The position numbers were made by a program, and so were the translations under genes. The notes beneath the pieces were generated by a model. It was not told the origin of the DNA, did no database searches, and worked only from the letters and a program-made list of their open reading frames with translations. DNA of 64,000 nucleotides, taken from contig OX327699.1 of NCBI GenBank assembly GCA_946807835.1, forward strand, positions 1,366,501 to 1,430,500. The letters are read 5' to 3'. This DNA is from Ailanthus altissimus. Taxonomy: Eukaryota > Streptophyta > Magnoliopsida > Sapindales > Simaroubaceae. Below are positions 24,794 through 36,150 of the stretch, piece by piece; positions within the stretch are counted from its first letter, which is position 1; each line of letters begins with the position of its first letter.

Positions 24794-25774
24794 TAAGGGT
24801 AGGCAAAAAAAATTGGTAACCGAAAAATCGAACTGAATAGACCGATTCGGTTCGGTTTGATTTTTTTGCCACAAAAAATCGGTTTGGTTTTTTTTTGGGA
24901 AAATCGATTGGTTCAGTTCGATTTTTTCAAAAAAATAACCGAACTGAAAAATTAGTTTTTTTTTGCAATTATATTAATAAAAAATTTTAATTTATCTCAA
25001 ATTAAATAAATTGTAATTATGTCAATATGAAATAGACCAAAAAATTAGGTCAAATAATGATTTACAAAATTATTTAGACAAATGCATTAAAAAAAGCCTA
25101 AAATTTAAAATACAAAATTGAAAAAAACTCAAAAAATAGCCCAAAGTTTTAAAGACTTATATAATATATAAGAAAAAATTTAGTGGTTTATGTAATGTGT
25201 AATGAATTTTTTTATTATATAATATATAACTTGTAATTTAACGTGTAATATATATTAATTTAGTCAAATCAATTTTTTAAAGACTTATATAATAAATAAG
25301 AAGAAATTTAATGACTAATGTAACGTGTAATAATTTTTTTTATTATATACTATATAACGTGTAATATATAGTAATTTAGTCAACTTAATTTTTTAAAGAC
25401 TTATATAATATATAAAAATAAATTCAGTGGTTTATGTAATGTGTAATTAAATGTTTTTTGATTATATAATATATAACGTGTAATGTAACGTGTAATATAA
25501 ATTAATTTAGTGAACTTAATTTTTTAAAGATTTATATAATATATAAGAGCAAATTTAGTGGCCTATGTAACATGTAATGAAAAAATAAAAAATGAATTAA
25601 AATGATCTACTAAATTATTTGGACAAATGAATTTTAAAAAGCCCATAATTTAAAATGAAACAAATTTAAAAAAAAGCCAAAAAATCGAATAAAAAAACGG
25701 TTCCATTTTTTCTCTTAAAAAAATTGGTTTTGATTTTACTTATTAAAAAAAAGGGCAGACTATGCCTACCCCTA
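24794..25774. mobile_element. hAT-like non-autonomous DNA transposon (981 bp)
   Basis: Terminal inverted repeats TAAGGGTAGGCA and TGCCTACCCCTA (one mismatch) have the T/CAGGGGTGGGC character of hAT elements. They are flanked by an 8-bp duplication CTCTCAAT (24786-24793) and CTCTCAAC (25775-25782), one mismatch. Subterminal sequence is rich in GGTTCGGTTTG/AACCGAAC words. The body has a ~125-bp tandem array (listed separately). It has no transposase, so it would be moved in trans. Confidence 0.85.
25146..25590. repeat. Tandem array inside the hAT-like element (~125-bp unit, about 4 copies)
   Basis: AAAGAYTTATATAATAWATAA recurs at about 25151, 25279, 25395 and 25526 (spacing 128, 116, 131). Each is followed by TTTAGTGGYYTATGTAA, GTGTAAT and ATATATAACGTGTAAT words. 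Confidence 0.85.
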
Positions 25775-25828
25775 CTCTCAACAGCCCATGGCGAGCTATA
25801 CATAACTTTCTATCAAGCATATAACTTC

Positions 25829-28170
25829 TGTTGGAGTTGGTGCTTATGTACCATTCTAATATTGTATGAATATTAATTGTTTAATATTTATACAATAAAT
25901 ATTTCGAATAAAATCACTATTTTTATAATATATGATACAATGCTTATAATGTTATATGCATTGTATGATATAATTATATTGTTACATGCATTGTATGATT
26001 TGAAGGAGTTCAGATCTCGTCTAAAGGAGTTTAGATTGACGCTAAGAATTATAAATGCCAAAGAGTTAGCAGGTTATAATAATAAGTGAAATCTAAAGTT
26101 AGAACATTGTCTGTAATAGGACAAAGACTTGAGGGTATACTAGTTTTGACATAGTTGCCAAGAGTTATAATAAGTGTTAAAAAATGCAATTATACAAGTA
26201 TGTTCTCAAATGCTATGTTCTTGATCTATTTTCATCGATGTGGGTCTGTCGGTGAATTCTTTTTATATAGATAAATGTATGTCTATATCTATAGAGTACA
26301 TATGGCTGTTCTTAGCTAACCATGAGCTTAGAGCTCATATAGGCATACGAGTATTTAATTAGGACTAGATGCTGAACAGACTCATGAGAACCCCAATAGA
26401 AATCCTATGTAGCAGTTAATGGTAGGTCTTCTCGAGTTGAGTAGTATTTGTGGTCCTTTGACCTGGGCGCCACGGTGGGCTTGTGAGTGATCCACCATAC
26501 TTAGGTTCCACGGATGTCAGAGACCTTTTATAGTCTGACCGTTGCGTGTTGCTGGGTATAGTCCAATGCTCATAGAGTCCGACGTGCCTAGATATGAGGT
26601 CCGTCAGCTCATATAGGAAAGTTATATATTCAATGCTTTAAGATTGTATTTTAGAAAGTCTTATGGCCATAAGCAGTAAACTTGGGAAAGGATTTTCCCA
26701 CAAGGTTGAATAATATTGCAAAAGGATTTGCATATATTGTTTATTGAGATACAAATCTAGAGATAAGTTCATGGATGAGCTTATAAGGATTTGACGGTGC
26801 TGATTTATATCCCTGCACATTTAGGATATAATTGACGGAAGGACTATACGTATGCACTATAACCTCAACTTGCATAGTCTAACATACTGACTTGTAATAT
26901 CCATGACGTGTGCGTGAGGCATCGATTATGGACTCATGGAATAGTTTTTTTTTATGAATCGGGCATGGACCTAGAGAGTCCCACAACATGAAGTGTACTA
27001 ATTGTGCACTGGAAAAACATACTGAATTGAATAGTTTATTCCAGTAGAATCCAGCAAAAGCCAAATAATTGTTTCAAGAACTCTCAAGATGCACGTGTAT
27101 TAATACTTAAGAATTAAGTACATTAATTAGTTAACAATTATTGTTGACCAATTAAATAATGACATGTGAGGTATAGTGAGCATTTGGTTAAGTTTACTCA
27201 AATATGTAGTTAGTTACGACCCACTTTAGGTTAACTTAGTAACTAAGTAAGGGTTTAAGGGCAATTTAACATATTTGATTATTTAATTATTAAATGTTCA
27301 ATATATTTATTTATTTAATAGTTAAATAATGGTTAACTTAATCTTGGTTAATTATTAACTAAGGTTAGGTTAATTGAATATTTTATTAATTACTTGTTAT
27401 GTTAACTTAACTATAGTTAAAAGTTAACTTGAATTAGGTTAATTAAATATTTAATTATTTATTTGTTAGACAAGTAAAACTAACTTAACTAGAGTTAAAA
27501 GTTAACTTGAATTAAGTTAATTAAAACTAAGGTTAAATATTAACTAAAGTTGGGTCAAATTAAAAGTTAATTTAACTTATTTAATATGTGAAAAAATAAA
27601 ATAAAAAAAAGTATGTGAAAAGGGCAATTAAGTGGCCAACCATTTTAGCTTTATGTATGGAAAAATTCATTTGATGAATTGGCTTACAATGGTGGAAAGC
27701 AATGAAAAGGGAAAAGGTAAGAGCAAATGTTGTTCTTTTAATTTCAATTGTTGAGAGAAAAATATTCAAGTGTTGAACACCATTAAGTGGCCGACCATCA
27801 TTAAGCTCAAATGGATTGTTTTTTTTTATGTTCAAGTGTTGAACAAAGAAACAAAAACAAATTCATGCCCTTGAAACAATTGCCTAAGTTAAAAAGTTTA
27901 GCTTAGGACGGTATTTAAAAGTTAAATACTTTGCTGAAAAATTAAGGCAACCATTCTAGCCAATCAAACCCATCCTCTTTAATTGCTAGAATTTTTAATG
28001 GGTTCATTTCAGGTAAAACTCTAGCTTAATCTATTCCAAAGTCTTGAGAGGTTATTTCTCAATCCTTAATTTGTTCGTTATTGTAATGAGACAAAAATTA
28101 ATTGTGTTCATTATTTTAGAAAATTAGATTTTTGATTTCTTCTGCGTATATTATGTATGAAAAAAAACCA
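25829..28170 (+). mobile_element. Solo LTR F2 (~2342 bp)
   Basis: It begins TGTTGGAGTTGGTGC and ends ACCA, flanked by AACTTC (25823-25828 and 28171-28176), a 5-6 bp duplication. Co-linear with F3: GACAAAGACTTGAGGGTATACT, TGTGGGTCTGTCGGTGAA, GCCACGGTGGGCTTGTGAGTG and TCTGCGTATATTATG near the end. The stretch 27180-27600 is dense in GTTAAC and TTAACTAAGG words. No internal region is attached. Confidence 0.85.
27180..27600. repeat. GTTAAC-rich degenerate minisatellite in F2
   Basis: Words such as GGTTAACTTA, TAACTAAGGTTAGGTTAA and AGTTAAAAGTTAACTTGAATT repeat with irregular spacing. F4 carries the same kind of array on the other strand (33350-33545), as expected from its opposite orientation. 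Confidence 0.7.
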
Positions 28171-28176
28171 AACTTC

Positions 28177-28920
28177 TCCTCATTTTATAGTTTTTTATAC
28201 TTTTTTTGCCTCTATCTTCTGATATTATTTGATAGTTGATGCTGATTCTACAACCAAAAAATCCATCAAGATCCACTCCAAAAAATGAACAATTAAAACA
28301 AAGTGAAAACAAAGATCAATAATTAATATTTCTGAGACTCAGATTAGAAGTAACCCTTTTATCATACAACTATTAGAAACACATTAGGAGAAAAAAAAAA
28401 GATTTTTGACCTTGTTGGATATTTAAGTGAAAACTTATTACAAGAGAGAATACAAAAAGAGAGGCCTTACCAATTATGTGGAAGAAGATAACTATCCTAT
28501 TAAAGATTCAATAGAAGTATAGAGAGTTTGTTTAGATGTTGATGAAAATGATGTCAAAGAAGAGCCACAGTGATCATTTTTTTATATCAAAGACTTGTTC
28601 TCATAATAAGCCAACATGGTGGTGCCATATGAACCAACCTATGAAGAAAAGATCATATATATCTCCATAAAAATAGAAGATCAGATATAGAAGAGTGATC
28701 ATGACTTGCTAGCCGAGATCATCACTTGATATATTATTGCCTTTTCTTTCTTTTTTTTCTTTTTTTACTCTTGTGTGTCTTTTTTAATTTCTTTCTCTTT
28801 CTAGCTAAGCCAAGCTATCTAGCTCAAGTGGGTCAATGCATTCTATGATATATAATATATAAATACATCCAAAATAGACTTCCTATTAAAATATTATATA
28901 CGCAGTGGAAGTTGAAGTCT
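28177..28920. other. Intergenic stretch, nothing recognised
   Basis: A pyrimidine-rich tract (28741-28800) is the only conspicuous feature. No frame with recognisable content. Confidence 0.4.
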
Positions 28921-29176
28921 AACGTACTGGGGACCCAGTGCTGCGATGCTGGGTTGCTGTGCTGGGCACCGCAGCACTCAGCCCTGGTGCTCTTCTGCGT
29001 ATTTTCTTTGCTTTCTTCGCGTCTTCGAGTCCCATTTCACTTCCTCCTTCGTGTCTCACACGTCTTAAACTTCTCTATACGTATCCCACACGTTCTAGAC
29101 TTCTTGTGACTCTCCACTTTAGTATTCATCTCAATTCTTATCCAACCAAGATTATTGAATCACCAATGTTTCAACA
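28921..29176 (-). mobile_element. LTR D3, truncated 5' end
   Basis: The right end TGTTTCAACA (29167-29176) and the preceding ATTATTGAATCACCAATG, TCTCAATTCTTATCCAACC and CACACGTTCTAGACTTCT match the 5' end of D1 (on the opposite strand) and D2. It includes the GC-rich island (28925-28990) and then breaks off. About 255 bp remain of an ~800-bp LTR. The two overlapping frames here (28912-29180) are LTR sequence. Confidence 0.75.
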
Positions 29177-29479
29177 ATAGTCATTTATCGCTGGTAATGC
29201 TCTAGTCTTATTTATATGATACCCTATAAATCAAAAGCATTAGATTGCTTTAAATTATTTTAAGGTTGGTAGAAAATCAAGTAAAATAAAAAAAAAATTC
29301 TCATACTAGAAAAATCAATATCTTTTTAAATAGTTTGAAAAACTGTGGAATGAGAAAGGTATTATCAAATAGTTGTCTATTCTTATGACTAACAAAATAG
29401 TGTAGCAGAAAGAAGGAATATACATTACTCGAAATATTTAGGTTTATGATGATGTAGATTAATCTTCTAATTTTATACT

Positions 29480-30920
29480 GTAATGAAGTTATAATTGCAA
29501 CCTATATATTTAATCAAGTTCTGAGTAGATTAACTAGTTCTACCCATATGAGCTATGGACAAGTAAGAAATCTGACCTAACTCGTTTGTGACCTTAGAGG
29601 TAAACAACTTGCGTTCACATTCATCTTATAGTGTATTTTTTGAGATACTTAAAACATTTTTTCAATATGTTTGTGTTCATTAGTGAATGAATATATTGAA
29701 CTATATCTAATTTAGAATCATGAGATGTAATTTTTAAAAAAATTTCTTTGCATTAGAGAAGCTAACAAGGATATTTAACTCTATAAATTGAATGATCTAC
29801 GTAATGTAGTCACTTTAGACTTATGAATTTGAAAGAAACCCTAAATTTTCTTGGGTGTTCTAATCCTAGTGGAAGTCAACCACTTACTAAGTTGACTCGA
29901 TATGATAACTCAATTTAGGGAAGTAATTATATATCCATCAGACATTGTTGTTTTACAATTGAGAGAGAGACCTTAGAGTTACCTCTCATTATAGTTAAGT
30001 CATAAACTTTTTTTTTTAATAAGGTTATTATATCATTTGTCAAAATATTATGATAAAGTAATGGATAAAGAAATAGAGTCTATAAAGTCTAACTATGTCT
30101 TGGACTTAGTTAGTTTACCATTTAACTATAGAGCCATTTCTTAGAAAAAAAAATAAGTTTTACAAAATAAATGTTAGAGTATGATATAATTTGAAAACTG
30201 TAAGGCATAACCAACTACAAAATTACTATACCCAATGAGAGGATATAAACTTTCGAGGAAAGCTTTTATTTAGTGAAGAGATGCGCTTCTATATGATTGA
30301 TTATAGCAATTGTTATATATATAGGCCTAACATGATATCAAAAGGATGTTAAAACTCATATTCTCAATAGAGAATTAGAAGAGGAAGTTTTATTGGAACA
30401 ACTTATAGGTCATAATAACAAAAGCTAAGAGCTTAAAGTATACAAGCTCAAAAGTTTTTGTTATCATATGTGGATGGTATTTATGGGCTAGAAAAATAAA
30501 AATTTTGCTGGAACCATTAAAGAATGGTTATTTCAAAATTTAGAATACATGATATAAGGGAGGCAAACTATATTTTGGGAGTTAAAATCCATAGAGTTCT
30601 CTCAAGAATACTTCTAATTCTGTCACAAGTCTTACATGAAAAAATACTTAAAAGAATAATTACGTTAGATTATAAGCCTATAGATACTCACATTACAGAA
30701 GAAACAAACTCTTAGCTTTATCATGTGTCTTAAGATTATTTAGAAAATAAGAAATTACATTACATGAGTTTTGTACTTAAATATTGTTGTAAGCATTATG
30801 TACGCTTTCTTGTGTATAAGACCAGTATAAGTGATATTATAGAATTGGTGAGTAAATACAAATCAAATACTTTATGCAAATAATTAGTATGTTGTCATGA
30901 GGCTTTTAATACACTTTAAA
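29480..30920 (+). pseudogene. Copia pol remnant: integrase end and reverse transcriptase
   Basis: With many stops the plus strand reads the Copia order. An integrase-end block (MSYGQVRNLT*LVCDL, about 29545) comes first, then the junction DKEIESIKSNYVLDLVSLP (about 30065), YPMRGYKLSRKAFI, and the RT block IRHDIR-like IHDIREANYILGVKIHRVLSR (30545-30620). RNase H-side sequence follows to 30920. These enzymes would copy and insert the element. It is interrupted at 30920 by solo LTR F3 and resumes at 35490. The same family occurs on the minus strand at 52930-55400. Confidence 0.75.
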
Positions 30921-33900
30921 TGTTGGAATTTGTGCTTACATGTCATCCCTTTTATGTATAAATATTTACTTTATGTTTATACTATTATCATTTTAATATA
31001 TCACTAATTATTTTATATATATATATGGTAAGATACTTGTAACATTTTAGACATTGTATGATTTGAAAAAGTTCAGATCTGATCTAAAAAAGTTTAAATC
31101 AGTGCTAAGAGTTAGAAACACTGATAGTTATAAATTTTAAAAGTTAGCACTGATAAGAGTTATCAGGTTATAAGAGTTAGCAAAATCTAAAGAGTTAGAG
31201 TCTTGTCTAAAATGGGACAAAGACCTAAGAATATATTAGTAATGACATAGCTGTAAAAGAGTTGCAAATAATACTAGAAAATGTTCTTATGCAAATATGT
31301 TCTTAAACTCTATGTTCCTGATCTATCTTCACTAATACGGATCTGTCAGTGAAGACCTTATAATATATAGATCGGTGTATGTCTATATTTGGATGGTTCA
31401 GTTGGTTAATCTTAGCAGACCATGAGATTAAAAGAATCTCGTATAGAAATACAAGTATTCAGTAAGGACTGAATATTAAACTGGCTCATAAAGACCTCTA
31501 ATAGACATCCCATAAAGCCGTCAATGGAGGGTCTTTTGAGTTAAGTAGTATTCGTGGTCCTTAGACCTGAGTGCCACGCTGAATTTGTGAGTGATCCACT
31601 ATACTTTGGTTCCACACATGTAAGATACCTTTCATGGTCTGACCATTGGGTGTCGCTGGGTATGGTCCGATGCTCATGGAGTCTGGTGTGTATAGATATG
31701 GGATCCATCAACTCATTTGGGTGAGTAAAATATTCCGAAGCTCCAAGATTGTAATTCAGAAAGTCTTATGGCCATAAGTAGAAATACTTGAAAAAAATAG
31801 TTTTATTCTAGGGATAAATGATATTGTAAAAGTGTTTACGGATATTATTTGTTGAAATACAAATCTAGAGATAAGTTTATGGTTGAGCATAAGGAGACTT
31901 GATGATGTTGATCTATATTTTCGCTCTTTTAAGATATCAATGATGCAAGGATTATACAAATATGTTATAACCTTAACTTGTATGGTCTAATGTGCCATTT
32001 TGTAATATCAGTAACATGTGTATGTGACGTTATTCATGGACATATGAACTAGTTCCATATGACAAACCGGGCATAGACCTAGAGAGTCTCACAATATGAA
32101 GTATACTCGTTGTGCATCGGGACAGTATATTGGATTGAACAATTTAATCCAAGAAATTCTAGGAAAGTAAAAATATGTTTCAAGATTCTTTATGTTATAC
32201 ACTTGTCAATACTTGTATGTAAAATACATTATTAGTTTGCAACAGTTGTTAACCAATAAGAAATTGACAAGTGGCACAATTTTACTCCATGAATGATTTA
32301 CCATGTGTTCACCTATTAACCTTACTTGGTAAATACTAATAAGGTAAATGTCATTATCCAAAAATAGTTTTGAATAATTAATAATCTATTAATAAATATA
32401 TTATACTCTTTATATAAACATATTTTATTCTTTTATATTGTTATCATTAATGTTTGCCATTAATTATAATGGTAGGACAATTACAATAAGTGGCAATATC
32501 TTTTAATAATAAACTCAGCACTTGTTATTAATAATTTGAATTGTTTGCCACCTTGAGATGATTAAGTGGTGCACTTGAGAAATGGTGTAACCACTTAATA
32601 TTGTTTAATAAACATTCATTCAATTGCCATTGATTTATACGGATTGAATCAAATTATTAAGAGCTTATACTTAATTGATTATTGAAGGAAATAGCCAACA
32701 AAAGTGAGTGGTGGGGAAGTACTATCATGAACTTGTTGGGTTATGGGGTACAAATTAGCTAGGGTGCTTGCATGTGGGTTTTGTTCATCATACAACAATA
32801 TACATATCTCATACATACATGTGCACAGCGAAAGATTAAATACAATGAACACAGAAAATACATATTTGATTAACTGAGAATTCGAGATTGAGAAAATATT
32901 ACCAATGAAGCCTTTGGATTAATTTTCTTTGAAGTCCACTATGAAATGAATCTTTGATCAATCCTAGCAATCAACAAGGGTGGGTTTGATTGTCTAGAAT
33001 GGTAGCATCTTAATCCAGCATATGTGTTTAACTCTTAAACATGATTTAAAGTTAAACTCTTTAACTTAATCAATTTTATTTTTCCTTTTATTCAACTCTT
33101 GAATAAATAAAACAAATCTTGTTTTTAGTTATTACATTTAGTAACCATTTATTTAATTTATTTTGTTGTTCTAACACTTAAAACACAAAACAAACAATTT
33201 CAATTTCTCAAATTGAATTGGCTCCCAAAATACAAAACCTAAAAAACTAAATCAATTTCAAAACTTAATGATTTTCAATTTCATTTCACTTTATATACTA
33301 ATGCATAAATTCCAAACTAATTTGAATTTCATTTGCATTTCATTTGGCTTAACCTAACCTTAGTTAATATTTAACCATAGTTAGATTATTTTAACTTAAC
33401 CTTTAAGTTAATAAATATTTAATTAATTTAACCATAGTTAACTAACTTAACCTTGGTTAGGTTAACCTTTACTTAACCTTTAAGTAAGGTTAACTTAACT
33501 TAACCATTTAGTTAACTTTTAACCTTAGTTAAGTTAAATCATTTATTTAACAATTAAATAAATAAATATTTATTTTAATTATTTAACAATTAAATAATCA
33601 TAAAGTGAAATTACTATTATATCCTTACTCGGTTACCAAGTTAACCTAAAGTGGGTCCTACCATTTAACCATATACTTTAGTTAACGTAACCTTAGTAAT
33701 TACTGAATTATACTGTATTGAACAATTCAATATAGTACACTGCCCAAGTACTCAAAGAGTACATTTTATATTGGGACTCTCTAGGTCCACACCCGATTTG
33801 TCAAATGGAACTATTCCATTAATCCGTAATCGATGCCCCACGCACACGTTACGAATATTACAAATCAGCGTGTCAGACCATACAAGTTGAGGTTATAACG

Positions 33901-35489
33901 TATATGTATAATCCTTCCATCATTTATATCCTGAATGTGCGGGGATATAGATCAACACCATTAAATCTCCATTTGCTCATCTAATAATCTTATCTCTAGA
34001 TTCGTATCTCGATAAACAATATACGCAAATACTTTTGCTATATTGTTTAACCCTGTGAGAAACTCTTTCCCGGGTTTATGCTTGTGGCCACAAGACTTTA
34101 TGAAATACAATCTCGGAGCATCGGATATACAACTTACCTACGTAAGCTGATGGATCCCTTATCTATGCACACCGGACTCCATGAGCATCGGACCATACCC
34201 AGCGACACATAACGGTCAGACCATGAAAGGTCTCTGACATATATGGAACCAAAGCATGATGGATCACTCATAAGACCACCGTGGCGCTCTGGTCAAAGGA
34301 CCACGATTACTACTCAACTCGAGAGGACCTTCCTTTGACGGTTTCATAGGATATCTATTGGGGTCCTTATGAGTCTGTTCAGTATCCAGTCCTGACTGGA
34401 TACCTGTATGCCTATACAATCTCTAAGCTCATGGTCAGCTAAGAACAACCATCTGAACTAGTCAGATATAGATATACACTAATCTATATATTGTGAATTC
34501 ACTGATAGACCCGCATTGATGATCATAGATCAGGAACATTATATTTGAGACATACTTACATAATGATATTTCTTAGCACCTATTGCAACTCTTTGCAACT
34601 ATATCATTACGAGTATACTCTCAGGTCTTTGTCCCATTATAGACAAGGTTCTAACTATTTAGACCTCGCTGACTCTTATAAACTGATAACTATTAACAGT
34701 GTTAACTATTAGCATTTATAACTCTCAGCTTTGATAACTATTAGTTCTGGTCTAAACTCCTTTAAACCAGATCTGAACTATTTCAGATCAAACAATGTCT
34801 GTAATGTTACAAGCATTTTACCATGTTAATATGATATTAACAATCTTTATTCAAAATGTTTATTGTATAAATATTAACATTTAATATTCATACAATATTG
34901 AAATGGCACGTGAGCACCAGCTCCAACAGAACCATTATTTACACAATACTAAATTGAAGAGTGGAGAGTGTAGAATTCGTACAAGTGAGGAAATGAGAGA
35001 GTTGAGAGAATTTGTTATGTGTTTTTCAAAGAGTTGAAAGAATTTGAAAAGGTCTTACCAAAGGGTTGTGAATACAATTAATTCTTTTTATCTCTTGTAA
35101 GAAATTAAAAACATAAGAACCAATATTGTCTTAAGAGTTAAAACACCAATTGCTGAAAATTGTGGCTGCTATTCTAGTTTCACAATTCCACCCGTTTTAG
35201 TTGTGAACTAGAATTATGTAATGGAATACTTCAAGGTGAGCTCAACAATTGAAGATTAGAGTTCTTGAAGAATTGGAAAGCTACCTTCAAAACTGAATAG
35301 GTTATTAACATGCAATTTATTTATATGATACATATGAATATATATATATATATGAGATATATGTATGTACTTGAATGAACATACACGAGTATATGTGCTT
35401 GAATATATAATATTATTTATAACATGTATGAATACTTCCGCTGTGTATTTATAATTTTTAAAATTATACGTATCTCTATACATCACACA
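30921..35489 (+). mobile_element. Solo LTR F3, split by F4
   Basis: It begins TGTTGGAATTTGTGC and ends ATCACACA, flanked by a perfect duplication TTAAA (30916-30920 and 35490-35494). Removing F4 and one duplication leaves about 2.37 kb, like F2. TTCCGCTGTGTATTT near its end matches the end region of the other F copies. It lies in the RNase H region of the Copia remnant; the related remnant at ~53300 shows the same site without an insertion. Confidence 0.85.
32734..34928 (-). mobile_element. Solo LTR F4 (2195 bp) nested in F3
   Basis: On the plus strand it runs from TGTTGGGTTATGG to GCTCCAACA. Flanks GAACT (32729-32733) and GAACC (34929-34933) agree at 4 of 5. It is opposite in orientation to F3 and covers the same LTR positions, so the two form a long inverted repeat. 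It carries the conserved GAGCATCGGACCATACCCAG block and the TTAACC-rich array (33350-33545). Confidence 0.85.
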
Positions 35490-35950
35490 TTAAATCCAAC
35501 ACTAAGAGCAATATGAACTACTCTTTATGCTATTAAAGAGGTGATTTGCTCTTATATGTAGACACCAATTGAGGAGGCTGTCATGATAAGCAAAATCAAC
35601 CTTAAGATATGTATGTTTAGTGGCAGTATAAGAGGACATTTGGCTTAAAAGATTCTTAAAGGATTTAATGTCATCATTGATACTTCTAGTTCAATGATTA
35701 TGTATTTTTAACAATCAAATAAAAAAATCCTTTTGGAAAAGATATTAGTTACCACAGTAAGTTGAAAAATATACATCGACCAAGTATAATTTTAAGTGGT
35801 ATTGTAGTATAAAATAATGTGTGCAAATAATACATATTCACGAGTCACATGATAGTAAATGTGCTTACCAAATTGGTTATTAAGGATATTTTTACACTAC
35901 ACATGCACATTTTCTTTTCTTTTTTTTTTAGAATTTAAAGATTATAACAT
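35490..35950 (+). pseudogene. Continuation of the Copia pol remnant (RNase H end)
   Basis: After F3 the sequence resumes with TTATGCTATTAAAGAGGTGATT and GTCATGATAAGCAAAATCAA. These correspond, in order, to the reverse complement of 53130-53300. Near 35860-35910 the translation VLTKLVIKDIFTLHM fits the 'ADPFTK' end of Copia RNase H. The 130-residue frame 35859-36251 runs out of this remnant into other sequence and is not a gene. Confidence 0.6.
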
Positions 35951-36150
35951 TGTACTTGATGGAATTTTGATCACCCATGATCACATGTTTCTCGAAAAGG
36001 CACTAAGCATTAAATGCACTTTTGGCGCTAATTTAAAATACCAATCCTCACACCTGAAAGCACCATGGGAGGATGACCACTTCACGATATCCCAAAACCC
36101 TTCAACGAAGAGCATTCAGCTGGCGAACACTTTATTCCTATTGAGGATCC

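Noticed and set aside
25829..35489. F2 and F3 as the two LTRs of a single Copia element enclosing the pol remnant at 29480-30920
   Set aside because: Both are in plus orientation with pol between them, but each has its own target duplication, and the pol remnant continues beyond F3 at 35490. The related copy at 52930-55400 has no F LTR at that point.
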